Assembly (NCBI GenBank): GCA_002431305.1
Contig: DJEG01000028.1
Coordinates: 1 to 14,885 of the forward strand
DNA from: Ruminococcaceae bacterium UBA5904
Lineage (GTDB): Bacteria > Bacillota > Clostridia > Oscillospirales > Acutalibacteraceae
Length of the DNA stretch: 14,885 nt
Direction of reading: 5' to 3'
The translations under genes were made by a program, and so were the position numbers. Shown here piece by piece: positions 1-7,602 of the stretch; the first letter of the stretch is position 1, and each line of letters starts with the position of its first letter. Under the pieces are notes generated by a model. That model did no database searches. It saw only the letters and a program-made list of their open reading frames with translations, and was not told the DNA's origin.

Positions 1-34
1 TCCCCTACATATTTTGTTTGCGCATTATAATAAA

Positions 35-1201
35 TTATAGCTTACATGCTTTTTTAATTACTTCCACCGCCTGTTTCAGCTGTTCGAACGGAATATTCAG
101 CGCGGGGAGAAGGCGGACCTTATCCTTTGCCGTAAGGCACAGCACGCCGTTATTCATGCACTCTGCGATAACCTCCTTTGCGCTCTTTGTTGTTTTAATT
201 CCAATCATCAGACCCATTCCGCTGACGTTCTCGATTCCGTCCGCATTCGAAAGAGCCGAGAAAACGTATTCGCTTTTCTCCCTGACTTCGTTTAAAAGAG
301 CGTCGTCGATGCGGCTTAAAATGCTGACCGCACCCGCGCAGCACACGGGATTTCCGCCGAATGTCGAGCCGTGGTCACCGGGCTTTAATACGTTTTCGAC
401 CTTTTCACCCATCATCGTTGCGCCTATCGGCAGACCTCCGCCGAGACCCTTTGCCGTCGAAACTATGTCGGGAGTAAGTCCGTAATTCATATACGCGTAC
501 AGCTGTCCCGTTCTGCCGTTGCCGGTCTGAACCTCGTCGATAATCAGCGGGATGTCGTTCTCCTTTGCCAGATTCTGCGCGCAGAGCGCGAACTCCTTAT
601 CGAGCGCGATAACTCCGCCCTCGCCCTGTACAATTTCGAGCATGATGCCCGCGGGCTTAACCTCGCTTACGAGCTTTTTAAGCTCATCGCAGTCGTTCGC
701 CGTGCAGTAGACAAAGCCCGGGGTCAGGGGGGTGAAATCCTCGTGGAATTTGTCCTGTCCCGTGGCGGCGAGAGTCGTTATCGTTCTGCCGTGGAAGCTG
801 TTTTTCAGCGTTATAATCGTATAATAATCCTTGCCCTTTTTGTCCTCGGAATATTTGCGCGCTGTTTTTATTGCGCACTCGTTTGCCTCGGCTCCGGAAT
901 TTGAAAAGAATACCTTTTTCATCCCGGTTTTTTCGCACATCATTTTTGCAAGAGTTGAACACGGCTCGGTATAATATAAATTCGACGTATGCTGAACCTT
1001 GTCAATCTGGTTTTCGACGGCTTTTTTCCATTCGCCGTCCGCGATTCCGAACGCAGTAACGCCGATTCCGCTGCCGAGGTCGGTATACTCTTTGCCGTCG
1101 CTGTCAATGACCGTCGAGCCCTTGCCCGATACTATTTCAATCGGGAAACGCGCGTACGTATTCGCCACGTATAAATTATCGTTTTCTTTTATATAACTCA
1201 T
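35..1201 (-). CDS. argD: Acetylornithine aminotransferase (ArgD)
   Basis: PLP-dependent class III aminotransferase that converts N-acetylglutamate semialdehyde and glutamate to N-acetylornithine in arginine synthesis, in the cytoplasm. The 388-residue product is full length for the family. Visible motifs are SGAEANE (102-108), which binds the cofactor phosphate, the NSFHGRT segment (134-140), IIDEVQTGNGRTG (220-232) with the Asp that contacts the pyridine nitrogen, and STAKGLGGG, in which Lys251 is the expected Schiff-base lysine. It is the last visible gene of argCJBD and starts one base after the argB stop codon. Its Shine-Dalgarno AAGGAC lies inside the end of argB, which suggests translational coupling. 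Related enzymes also act on succinyl-diaminopimelate or ornithine, but the operon makes ArgD the clear choice. Only 34 bases follow the stop codon and no terminator is visible there, so the operon may continue beyond the window. Confidence 0.96.
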   Translation of the reverse strand: MSYIKENDNLYVANTYARFPIEIVSGKGSTVIDSDGKEYTDLGSGIGVTAFGIADGEWKKAVENQIDKVQHTSNLYYTEPCSTLAKMMCEKTGMKKVFFSNSGAEANECAIKTARKYSEDKKGKDYYTIITLKNSFHGRTITTLAATGQDKFHEDFTPLTPGFVYCTANDCDELKKLVSEVKPAGIMLEIVQGEGGVIALDKEFALCAQNLAKENDIPLIIDEVQTGNGRTGQLYAYMNYGLTPDIVSTAKGLGGGLPIGATMMGEKVENVLKPGDHGSTFGGNPVCCAGAVSILSRIDDALLNEVREKSEYVFSALSNADGIENVSGMGLMIGIKTTKSAKEVIAECMNNGVLCLTAKDKVRLLPALNIPFEQLKQAVEVIKKACKL

Positions 1202-1202
1202 T

Positions 1203-2069
1203 TTAAACGTCCTTCTTTACCATGGTTCCGGCACCTTCGTCGGTCAGAAGCTCCATTAATATGGAGTGGTGAACTCTGCCGTCCATTATGATTACCTTGT
1301 CGACTCCTTTTGAAATAGCGTCGATACAGCACTGAACTTTGGGAATCATTCCGCCGGAGATAATATTTTTCTCTCTCAATTTATGCGCGTCGGAAATCGT
1401 CATGTTTCTTATAAGCGTGGACGGGTCGTCCTTATCGAGCATTACGCCCGCGATATCGGTCATGAGAATAAGACGTTTTGCTCCGATTGCGCCCGCGATG
1501 AAAGCCGCCGCAGTGTCGCCGTTTATATTATAAATGTTACCGCTTTTATCGAATCCGAGCGTTGAAATAACGGGGATATAATTGTTTTCGAGCAGGTCGT
1601 TTACTATTCCGATATTGATTTTTTTAATATTTCCGACGTATCCGAGACGTTCGTCCTTCATTTCGGCTTCAATTAATTTGCCGTCCATGCCCGAAATACC
1701 CGCCGCCGCGGTGCCGAGCTGTTCGAGCATTGCCACAAGCGATTTGTTGACCTTGCCTGCGAGAACCATCTGAACGATGTCGACGGTTTCACGGTCGGTA
1801 ACTCTCAGTCCGTCGATAAACTCCGTTTTTTTGCCGAGTTTTGTCATCATTTCGCTTATCTCCGGTCCTCCGCCGTGGACGAGAACGACTTTGACTCCGA
1901 CGAGTCTTAACAGTGCGATATCCTCCATGACCTCGAGCTTTAATTTATCGTCGGTCATTGCGTTTCCGCCGTATTTTATAACGACGACTTTTCCGTAATA
2001 TTTCTGAATGTACGGCAGAGCCTGAGTTAAAACGCTCGCCCTCTGCGCGTTTGTAAATTCGTCCGTCAT
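1203..2069 (-). CDS. argB: Acetylglutamate kinase (ArgB)
   Basis: Amino-acid kinase that phosphorylates N-acetylglutamate with ATP, the second step of arginine synthesis. The 288 residues match the family. Visible motifs are the glycine-rich VIKYGGNAM (30-38), VLVHGGGPEI (62-71), the substrate-binding GLRVTD (87-92) and a later nucleotide-binding segment with ISGGMIPK. About 25 residues precede the first beta strand. Arginine-inhibited kinases of organisms with the acetyl-recycling pathway carry such an N-terminal helix, so feedback inhibition by arginine is likely here (inference). The ATG overlaps the argJ stop codon in an ATGA, so translation is probably coupled. The argD start follows after one base. 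Confidence 0.97.
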   Translation of the reverse strand: MTDEFTNAQRASVLTQALPYIQKYYGKVVVIKYGGNAMTDDKLKLEVMEDIALLRLVGVKVVLVHGGGPEISEMMTKLGKKTEFIDGLRVTDRETVDIVQMVLAGKVNKSLVAMLEQLGTAAAGISGMDGKLIEAEMKDERLGYVGNIKKINIGIVNDLLENNYIPVISTLGFDKSGNIYNINGDTAAAFIAGAIGAKRLILMTDIAGVMLDKDDPSTLIRNMTISDAHKLREKNIISGGMIPKVQCCIDAISKGVDKVIIMDGRVHHSILMELLTDEGAGTMVKKDV

Positions 2070-3289
2070 GTCCTGTAATCTCCGTTTATCTTAATATAAT
2101 CGTAAGTTATATCGCAGCCGAAGCAAGTGCATTCGGCAGAACCCGACTTCATATCTATATCAATCGTAATATCGTGCTCGGTAAGTATTTTCTTTGCAAG
2201 TTCCTCGTCGAAATCGAGTCCCTCGCCGTTTTTACATACGGGAATCGAGCCCGCCTTGCTCTCGAACGCGATTGATACCTTTTCGGGATCAAAATCAGCG
2301 CCCGAATAGCCCATAGCGCACAGTACGCGCCCCCAGTTTGCGTCAGCGCCGAATATCGCCGCCTTAGTAAGGGTCGATGATATAACGGATTTTGAAACGG
2401 TCTGCGCGGTGTCTTCATCGGAAGCGTTTTTAACTTTGCAGATAATAAGGTGCTTCGCGCCCTCGCCGTCGGACGCCATTTCCATAGAAAGACGCGTGCA
2501 AAGCTCCTTTAACGCCGAGACGAATTCATTATAATCTTCGTTTTTCTCCGTTATAATGTCGTTGCCCGCCTCGCCGTTTGCCATAACACAGCACGTGTCG
2601 TTTGTCGATGTGTCGCCGTCGACGCTTATTCTGTTGAATGTGACCTTGACGGTCTCCTTTAACGCCTCTTTGATCATATCGGCGCTTATCGCGCAGTCGG
2701 TTGTTATGAAACAGAGCATTGTACCCATGTTCGGATGAATCATACCCGAACCTTTTGCTATACCGCCCAATTTAACGGTTTTTCCGCCGGCCTCAGTTTC
2801 GAGCGCAAGCTCCTTTTTTACGGTGTCGGTCGTCATGATAGCCTTAGCCGCCGCATCCGAACCCTCGTCGGAGTGTGAAATGCTCTTATAAAGCTCGGGC
2901 ATGCCGTTTTCGATTGCCGTAATATTAAGAGGCTGACCGATAACGCCGGTGGAGGCTATTACAACGTCGTTTACTTCGCAGCCGATTTCCTTAGCCGCCG
3001 CGGCGCACATTTTAATTGCGTATTCCTCGCCGTGAGGCGCGCACGCGTTCGCTATTCCGCTGTTGATGACAGCCGCCATTGCCGTGCCGTCGGAAAGATG
3101 TTCGATATCTACCGCGATATGCGAAGCCTTGACTTTATTTTTAGTATATACCGCCGCCGCAGTGCATTTCGAATCCGAAACAATCATTGCGACGTCCTTT
3201 TTATTTTTGTTATGCGTTTTAACTCCCATGTGAAGTCCGCCCGCTTTAAATCCCTGAGCTGCACAGACTCCGCCGTTTATATATTTCAT
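2066..3289 (-). CDS. argJ: Glutamate N-acetyltransferase/ornithine acetyltransferase (ArgJ)
   Basis: Moves the acetyl group from N-acetylornithine to glutamate and so closes the acetyl cycle of arginine synthesis. Some members also make acetylglutamate from acetyl-CoA; which activity applies cannot be read from the sequence. The 407 residues are full length. The family cuts itself before a Thr, here Thr190 in HPNMGTML (185-192; the usual form is MATML), which becomes the N-terminal nucleophile of the beta chain. STGVIGQPL (113-121) supplies the oxyanion hole. SVDGDTSTND (222-231), GRVLCAMGYSG and the C-terminal INGDYRT are further family signatures. The start is 15 bases after argC with Shine-Dalgarno AGAGG. 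Presence of argJ explains why no argE is needed in this operon. Confidence 0.97.
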   Translation of the reverse strand: MKYINGGVCAAQGFKAGGLHMGVKTHNKNKKDVAMIVSDSKCTAAAVYTKNKVKASHIAVDIEHLSDGTAMAAVINSGIANACAPHGEEYAIKMCAAAAKEIGCEVNDVVIASTGVIGQPLNITAIENGMPELYKSISHSDEGSDAAAKAIMTTDTVKKELALETEAGGKTVKLGGIAKGSGMIHPNMGTMLCFITTDCAISADMIKEALKETVKVTFNRISVDGDTSTNDTCCVMANGEAGNDIITEKNEDYNEFVSALKELCTRLSMEMASDGEGAKHLIICKVKNASDEDTAQTVSKSVISSTLTKAAIFGADANWGRVLCAMGYSGADFDPEKVSIAFESKAGSIPVCKNGEGLDFDEELAKKILTEHDITIDIDMKSGSAECTCFGCDITYDYIKINGDYRT

Positions 3290-3304
3290 TTTAATTTACC
3301 TCTC

Positions 3305-4225
3305 TTAAATTATGAGTCCCGTTGTCTCTCCGAGTCCGAGAACGATATTCATATTCTCTATAGCCGAACCGCACGCGCCTTTTCCGAGGTTGTCAAACAG
3401 TGCGGTTATTGTAATTCTCTCGTCGTTTCCGCAAACGATAATTTCGAGCGAGTCAAGTCCCGCTTTTTCATTTGCATATATTGTTGACGGCGTATCGCCC
3501 TTTTCCCTGACGCTTATTAATTTACTGTCTTTATAAAAATCGCTCAGCGCCTGTCTTACCGAGTCAGCCGTTCTGTTTTCGTTTCCGTCAATGGTTACTG
3601 TCGTCGCCATGCCCTCTAAATAATCGTCTACGACGGGGCAGAATACGGGTTTTTTATCAAGTGCGCACATCTTCTGCATTTCGGGCAGATGTTTATGCTC
3701 CTGAGAGAGCGAATATATGCCCGGGCTTGACTGAAATTCTGTTTTTCCGTCGGACTCATACTGCGCTATCATCTTTTTTCCGCCGCCCGAATAACCTGTC
3801 AGCGAGAAGCACGAAAGCGTCTCGCCGGGGTCGATAATCCCGAGTTTTACAAGCGGTGCAACAGAGCTTATAAATCCCGTTGCGTGACAACCGGGGTTTG
3901 CAATTCTCTTTGAATTTTTAATCTTCTCTGTTCCGGTAAGCTCCGGAAAACCGTACGTCCAGCCGTCTGCGCATCTGTGAGCGGTCGACGTGTCGATAAC
4001 GCATGTCGATTCGTTTTCTATAAGCGTTACCGCCTCTCTCGCCGCGTCGTCGGGCAGACACAGAAACACGACGTCGGCCGCGTTCATAAGTCTTTTTCTC
4101 TCGGAGATGTCCTTGCGTTTGTCTTCGTCGATTTCGATAACTTCAACATCGTTTCTTTTTGCAAGACGAGCGCGGATATTAAGCCCCGTCGTGCCCGCCG
4201 CACCGTCGATAAATACTTTTTTCAT
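3305..4225 (-). CDS. argC: N-acetyl-gamma-glutamyl-phosphate reductase, uncommon short family (ArgC)
   Basis: NADPH-dependent reductase that makes N-acetylglutamate semialdehyde from the acyl phosphate. The N-terminus FIDGAAGTTGLNIRARL (5-21) is the Rossmann glycine loop in the form typical of the uncommon ArgC family (the alphaproteobacterial type) rather than the usual GxxGYxG form. At 306 residues it is also shorter than common ArgC (about 340). Cys113 in NPGCHAT (110-116) is the catalytic nucleophile; the segment is usually NPGCYPT. TGYSGGGKKMI follows, as in that family. It is the first gene of argCJBD, with Shine-Dalgarno AAGGAG eight bases before the ATG, behind a promoter overlapped by an inverted repeat. 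The function is secure from the family and the operon. Confidence 0.95.
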   Translation of the reverse strand: MKKVFIDGAAGTTGLNIRARLAKRNDVEVIEIDEDKRKDISERKRLMNAADVVFLCLPDDAAREAVTLIENESTCVIDTSTAHRCADGWTYGFPELTGTEKIKNSKRIANPGCHATGFISSVAPLVKLGIIDPGETLSCFSLTGYSGGGKKMIAQYESDGKTEFQSSPGIYSLSQEHKHLPEMQKMCALDKKPVFCPVVDDYLEGMATTVTIDGNENRTADSVRQALSDFYKDSKLISVREKGDTPSTIYANEKAGLDSLEIIVCGNDERITITALFDNLGKGACGSAIENMNIVLGLGETTGLII

Positions 4226-4233
4226 TACGGCAT

Positions 4234-4239
4234 CTCCTT
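4234..4239 (-). promoter_or_regulatory. Ribosome binding site of argC
   Basis: AAGGAG on the minus strand, eight bases before the ATG at 4225. It fixes the argC start and gives a leader of only about 35 bases from the predicted promoter. Confidence 0.85.
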
Positions 4240-4260
4240 TTGCTGAATAATATTTAAGGA

Positions 4261-4291
4261 TATTGAATATTCTATCATTAAATATTCAATA
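4261..4291. promoter_or_regulatory. Inverted repeat over the argC promoter, candidate arginine repressor (ArgR/AhrC) operator
   Basis: TATTGAATATT (4261-4271) and AATATTCAATA (4281-4291) are perfect 11-base inverted arms with a nine-base centre. One arm covers the -10 box and the other lies in the spacer, so a bound protein would block RNA polymerase. The arms contain TGAAT/ATTCA, the half-sites of Bacillota ARG boxes. A weaker box-like TGAATAATATTTAA lies at 4244-4257 in the leader. The half-site spacing is larger than in a standard single 18-base ARG box, so the assignment to ArgR is inference. Confidence 0.6.
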
Positions 4292-4297
4292 AGTCAA
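4269..4297 (-). promoter_or_regulatory. Promoter of the argCJBD operon
   Basis: Read on the minus strand, TTGACT (4297-4292), a 17-base spacer and TAGAAT (4274-4269) form a good sigma-A promoter. Each box matches the consensus at five of six bases. Transcription would start near 4262, just ahead of the argC ribosome binding site. Confidence 0.75.
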
Positions 4298-4737
4298 TAA
4301 ATATATACACGAAATATGTATAATTATGCGTACTGTTTTTGTGTAACTCCGCTCATTATCATATTAATACTAAATACAACGGTTTTAAAGTTTTTTAGTG
4401 AAGGCACAGCGAAAAGAAAACGGATATTTCTTTACTTTTTCCGAAATTATATATGAACCGTAATAATACAAAATACAGCAAAAGAGAGTCGAATCCATAA
4501 GCCCAAAATACACTGCTCCGTGCTTCTGAAATCCGGTATTCCTATACATAGGATGAATGTGAAATTTATAGATATACTTCGCCGTATTTTGGGTGCGAAG
4601 CAGTTTAGATTCATCATATTTTCGTTTCGGCAAGGCAAAGGATTTCGGCTTTCAAGTTTCCTTAACGCAGTCAAAGCGGAAAGAGGGTGAATATAAATCT
4701 CATGTGTTCGGCGAGCTTTTGATGTAAATAATAAAAA
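4298..4737. other. Intergenic region without a supported gene
   Basis: The stretch between the argC promoter and the terminator of the dockerin operon holds no gene I can support. Two minus-strand open frames (within 4385-4633 and 4447-4740) overlap each other in different frames and have no clear ribosome binding site or recognisable domain. The part from about 4440 to 4735 is less AT-rich than its surroundings and contains an inverted repeat and a short direct repeat (CAAAATAC at 4469-4476 and 4504-4511). It could be a dispersed intergenic element. Confidence 0.5.
4502..4593. repeat. Inverted repeat in the intergenic region
   Basis: CCCAAAATAC (4502-4511) and GTATTTTGGG (4584-4593) are perfect 10-base inverted arms, 72 bases apart. 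An alternative imperfect pairing, ACTGCTCCG (4512-4520) with CGAAGCAGT (4596-4604), matches at eight of nine bases. The two pairings cross each other, so both cannot form in one simple hairpin. No function is apparent. Confidence 0.45.
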
Positions 4738-4774
4738 CAACGGAGAAACCGTATGAAATTCGGTTCTTCCGTTG
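4738..4774 (-). terminator. Rho-independent terminator of the dockerin operon
   Basis: The arms 4738-4751 and 4761-4774 pair over 14 positions with one mismatch and one G-U, around a nine-base loop. On the minus strand the stem is followed by TTTTTAT. It begins eight bases after the stop codon of the peptidase gene. Confidence 0.85.
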
Positions 4775-4782
4775 TATAATTT

Positions 4783-6261
4783 TTATGAGGTTCTGTTTAC
4801 CGCGTTGGGGTTTTCGATTTTTGCGCTGATTCTTAAAATCATTCTCGCGTCGTTCGCGGTTACTTTGCCGTTGCCGTCTATGTCGGCGGCAAGCAGTGCG
4901 TCACCCTCGAGTTTCTCGATTCCTGCGGCGCTGCGAAGCGTAAGTCTTGCGTCCGAGCCCGTAACCTTGCCGTCGAAATTAACGTCGCCCATGAGAATCT
5001 GAGTCTTTGACTTTATTTCGGTTACGTCGCTTCTGAACTGCGCGGATTTTCCGTCGGAGTCCCTGACGGTAAGCGTTACGGAATAATCGCCGGATTCGCT
5101 TGCAGTAAAGAAGAATTCCTTATACTCCGAGAATTCGCCCTCCTCATAGAGTTCGCCGTCCTTGTTTACGTCGAAGCAGTATTCGTATTTTCCGCTGCCT
5201 CCGACAACTGTTGCAATCCAGACGATATCCATGTCTGTTTTGACTGATTCCTTGTCAAGGCTTAACTGAACTATGGTAAGCGGTACTCCGGGTTTGCCGT
5301 CGTTTTTAATGTCGTTTGCCTGCGATGAGGGTTCCTCCGACGCGGGTGAAGTTTCGTCGGGATTCGAGCCGAAGTTTGCCGAATTATCGTCGACGGTTTC
5401 TATTTTCGTAGCGTAGAATTTTCCGTTATAAAGGCAAATCCATCCCGTTTTGCCTTTGAACTCTATTTTCCCCCACTTGCTGTTTGCAATTTCGAGAATT
5501 TTAACAATAGTATTTTCCTGTGAATTTTTCGTATGAGAGTCGAGCTGGCCGAGAACGCTTCCCGAGGTCGAGGGTGTTGAACGGACATTTAACGAATCGA
5601 CAACAACCGCGTATTCGCCGGTCGTGAATTCGGGAACTTCCTCTCTGTCTATGCTGACGCTTGAATCGGTTTTTGAAAAGTATACGAGTCCGTAAGGATT
5701 GCCGTTCATGCGTTTATATTCCGATTTAAAAAAGCTTAATGACCATACACGGCATCCGCCCTCGGGGGATGAGCCGTATCTGAACGAGTCCGTAAAATAG
5801 ACCTCTCCGTCTATTATTGCGCTGATTACGACGACGTGTGTTGAACCGCTCGTTCCGCCGGTGCCGTAGCTGACGGCTATGTTTGAAAGATTGTTTCCGT
5901 ATTTGTTTATAAGTTCGTCGATGCAGTTCGAACCGCCGATTGTTACGACGTTATAACCGCCCGACGTGCTGTTTTTGTCTCTGTAATCGTAATACCATTC
6001 ACTGCCCCCGCCCTGATAGTCGGGTTCTGAACCTGTGTACACGCCCTTTGCAAGGAGCTGATATGCCGCCGCGATGTTGCAGCTGCCGTAGAATGAACGC
6101 CATCCCTTTAAGTTCAGCGCCTTTTTATAATCCGATTCGACCTGAGAAATAAGTTCGCTTTTCGTCAGTGCCGAGGCGGAAAACGCCGATGACGTGAACA
6201 CCGTAACGGTCATAAGAAGTGTAAGAAAGAGTGACAGCACCCTTTTTGAAGTCTGATTCAT
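4783..6261 (-). CDS. Secreted C39-like cysteine peptidase with SH3, PKD-like and dockerin domains
   Basis: A 492-residue exported modular protein. Residues 1 to about 32 form a signal peptide. A C39-like peptidase domain follows (about 35-200), with candidate triad Cys61 (in YGSCNIAAAYQLL), His142 (in GSTHVVV) and Asp158 (in VYFTDSF). A bacterial SH3 domain covers about 219-285 (SLNVRSTPSTSGSVLGQL, then WGKIEF and GKTGWI). After a Ser/Glu-rich linker comes a PKD-like beta sandwich (about 325-415). The type I dockerin is at the C-terminus: GDVNFDGKVTGSDAR (425-439) and DIDGNGKVTANDAR (460-473), with all Asp/Asn calcium ligands kept. I chose the ATG at 6261 because GGAGG lies eight bases upstream; a TTG at 6264 is only five bases from it. 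It is the second gene of an operon, 14 bases after the lysozyme-like gene. It could process or degrade proteins near the cell wall; the substrate is unknown. Confidence 0.82.
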   Translation of the reverse strand: MNQTSKRVLSLFLTLLMTVTVFTSSAFSASALTKSELISQVESDYKKALNLKGWRSFYGSCNIAAAYQLLAKGVYTGSEPDYQGGGSEWYYDYRDKNSTSGGYNVVTIGGSNCIDELINKYGNNLSNIAVSYGTGGTSGSTHVVVISAIIDGEVYFTDSFRYGSSPEGGCRVWSLSFFKSEYKRMNGNPYGLVYFSKTDSSVSIDREEVPEFTTGEYAVVVDSLNVRSTPSTSGSVLGQLDSHTKNSQENTIVKILEIANSKWGKIEFKGKTGWICLYNGKFYATKIETVDDNSANFGSNPDETSPASEEPSSQANDIKNDGKPGVPLTIVQLSLDKESVKTDMDIVWIATVVGGSGKYEYCFDVNKDGELYEEGEFSEYKEFFFTASESGDYSVTLTVRDSDGKSAQFRSDVTEIKSKTQILMGDVNFDGKVTGSDARLTLRSAAGIEKLEGDALLAADIDGNGKVTANDARMILRISAKIENPNAVNRTS

Positions 6262-6275
6262 CAATAAAGCCTCCG

Positions 6276-7478
6276 TTATTGTCGGATAGTATCGAGTTTA
6301 GCCGATACTCTGAGTATGAGACGCGCGTCCGAGGCGGTGATTTTACCGTCCCTGTTTGCGTCGGAATATTTAAGCGTTTCGCTGTCGAGATTTTCAAGTT
6401 TTGCCGTGTATCTTAAAAGGAGACGTGCGTCAGAGGCGGTGATTTTGCCGTCAAGGTTGATGTCCCCGATAAGTCTTTGCGTGCCCGACGATGAAGATGA
6501 CAGTTTTATGCTTATGTTTTCTCTTACGTCGACGGGCTCGTCGGATGAAGAATTAAATACCATGATTTTTGCGCTGAAATTCTTTTCCCCCGCCTTAATG
6601 TCGGACGCTTTTATCGTTACGCTCGCCGTACGTCCCGAAATTTTGCACGGATATGATTTCGCGTTATCCGAAGACGAAGCGCGTACGTAAACAACGGCAT
6701 CCGTAGCCGAGTCGGAATTTACGCTGAATGTAAGCGTGCACGAATTATCATCAGTGTCGGTCTGATTATATGAATTTATAATTTTTGAATCTCCCGAGCC
6801 CAAAATAAGAGACGCGCAGTAATTGTACGTCGCGGTACGTCTTGAAACGTATTTTCCTCCGTAGTAATCAAGTGCCGCCGCATGAAGCGAGTCGAGCGTT
6901 ATGAAGTCATATCCGCCGAGCTTCTGCGCCGCGTTGCGCGCAATATGAGCAGAACCGCCGTAGCCCGCCTGATTTTCAATATCGGCAAAGTATACGAGCG
7001 CCTTTTCATCCGTTATACCGAGCTGAATGCCGTGGCTTATATAACTCTTTATATCATTTTTTGCAAGGTCGTCCTGGGCAATGTGCCCCTCTGTTGTGTC
7101 AAGCAGTGCGGAAACCGCCTTTGCCTCGTCTGAATTAAACGTCCTTGATGACCAGTTTGACGAAGTCGTCTTTATTTCGTTATAAAGAGCGCCGCCGAGA
7201 ATCGTTTTAGCCTGAGAATCGTTCATGGATACGATTGTTTTTAAAAGATTCAGCGCTCTTACCGCATGCCACTGAACCTTGCCGATGCTGACGGCTCCGC
7301 TGTCGTTGGGGTTGACTGACGAGTAACTTCCCTCGTTTGTATAAATCACAACCGCCGCAGCGTCCGCCAGCGTCGTTATGTCCGCCGCCGCTGCCGTAAC
7401 CGTTAAAAATGAAGCGCAGACAATCAGTGCAAGCGCCGCGGAAATTACGGTAATTATTTTTTTTCTGAGCAGTTTCAT
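6276..7478 (-). CDS. Secreted dockerin protein with a lysozyme-like domain
   Basis: A 400-residue exported protein. A signal peptide spans about residues 1-32 (AAAA cleavage area). Residues 33-225 look like a lysozyme-fold domain: Glu49 in TNEGSYSSVN is a candidate catalytic acid, followed by NDSGAVSIGKVQWH (58-71), the D-x-G-x-x-S-x-G-x-x-Q pattern of phage and clostridial muramidase-like proteins. Residues 245-330 appear to be a beta-rich linker domain. The type I dockerin occupies 336-396, with calcium loops IGDINLDGKITASDAR and SDANRDGKITASDAR. The start has AGGAGG seven bases upstream, and a strong promoter precedes it. It is first in an operon with a dockerin peptidase, which suggests joint work on the cell wall or wall-linked protein. 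Hydrolase activity is inferred from a motif only; the domain could act on chitin-like sugars or merely bind. Confidence 0.7.
   Translation of the reverse strand: MKLLRKKIITVISAALALIVCASFLTVTAAAADITTLADAAAVVIYTNEGSYSSVNPNDSGAVSIGKVQWHAVRALNLLKTIVSMNDSQAKTILGGALYNEIKTTSSNWSSRTFNSDEAKAVSALLDTTEGHIAQDDLAKNDIKSYISHGIQLGITDEKALVYFADIENQAGYGGSAHIARNAAQKLGGYDFITLDSLHAAALDYYGGKYVSRRTATYNYCASLILGSGDSKIINSYNQTDTDDNSCTLTFSVNSDSATDAVVYVRASSSDNAKSYPCKISGRTASVTIKASDIKAGEKNFSAKIMVFNSSSDEPVDVRENISIKLSSSSSGTQRLIGDINLDGKITASDARLLLRYTAKLENLDSETLKYSDANRDGKITASDARLILRVSAKLDTIRQ
6321..6452. repeat. In-frame direct repeat encoding the two dockerin halves
   Basis: The 30 bases at 6321-6350 and 6423-6452 match at 27 positions and are 102 bases (34 codons) apart. 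They encode the two GKITASDAR calcium loops of the lysozyme-like protein. The two halves are thus nearly identical at the DNA level as well as in protein. Confidence 0.85.
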
Positions 7479-7505
7479 AACGAAACCTCCTGTCGACAGT
7501 TGTGT

Positions 7506-7534
7506 ATTTTAACATTTTCAGCGGTTTAGGTCAA
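7506..7534 (-). promoter_or_regulatory. Promoter of the dockerin operon
   Basis: On the minus strand, TTGACC (7534-7529), a 17-base spacer and TAAAAT (7511-7506) form a sigma-A promoter. A TGT just before the -10 box makes it an extended -10. Transcription would start near 7499, about 20 bases before the coding start, so the leader is very short and includes the AGGAGG at 7486-7491. Confidence 0.78.
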
Positions 7535-7602
7535 GGTTTTTTCATTATGTTTGGAAGTATTGCACGAAAAAAGTTACAAATTGATTACAAAACGGCTTTG
7601 GG

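Noticed and set aside
1..34. Start of a further arginine gene (a minus-strand AGGGGA at the left edge resembles a ribosome binding site)
   Set aside because: The window ends before any start codon would be reached, so nothing can be shown.
18..485. A 155-residue plus-strand open frame opposite argD
   Set aside because: It lies wholly antisense to a well-conserved gene, has no domain, and results from the codon pattern of the true gene.
3032..3487. A 151-residue plus-strand open frame across the argJ-argC junction
   Set aside because: It is antisense to two conserved genes and covers their intergenic ribosome binding site; no motif or start signal supports it.
4385..4740. Two overlapping minus-strand open frames (82 and 97 residues) in the intergenic region
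   Set aside because: They overlap in different frames, lack ribosome binding sites and domains, and one runs into the terminator stem. They are treated as non-coding.
6262..6264. TTG as the start of the peptidase gene
   Set aside because: An ATG follows directly at 6261 with better spacing from GGAGG (eight rather than five bases).
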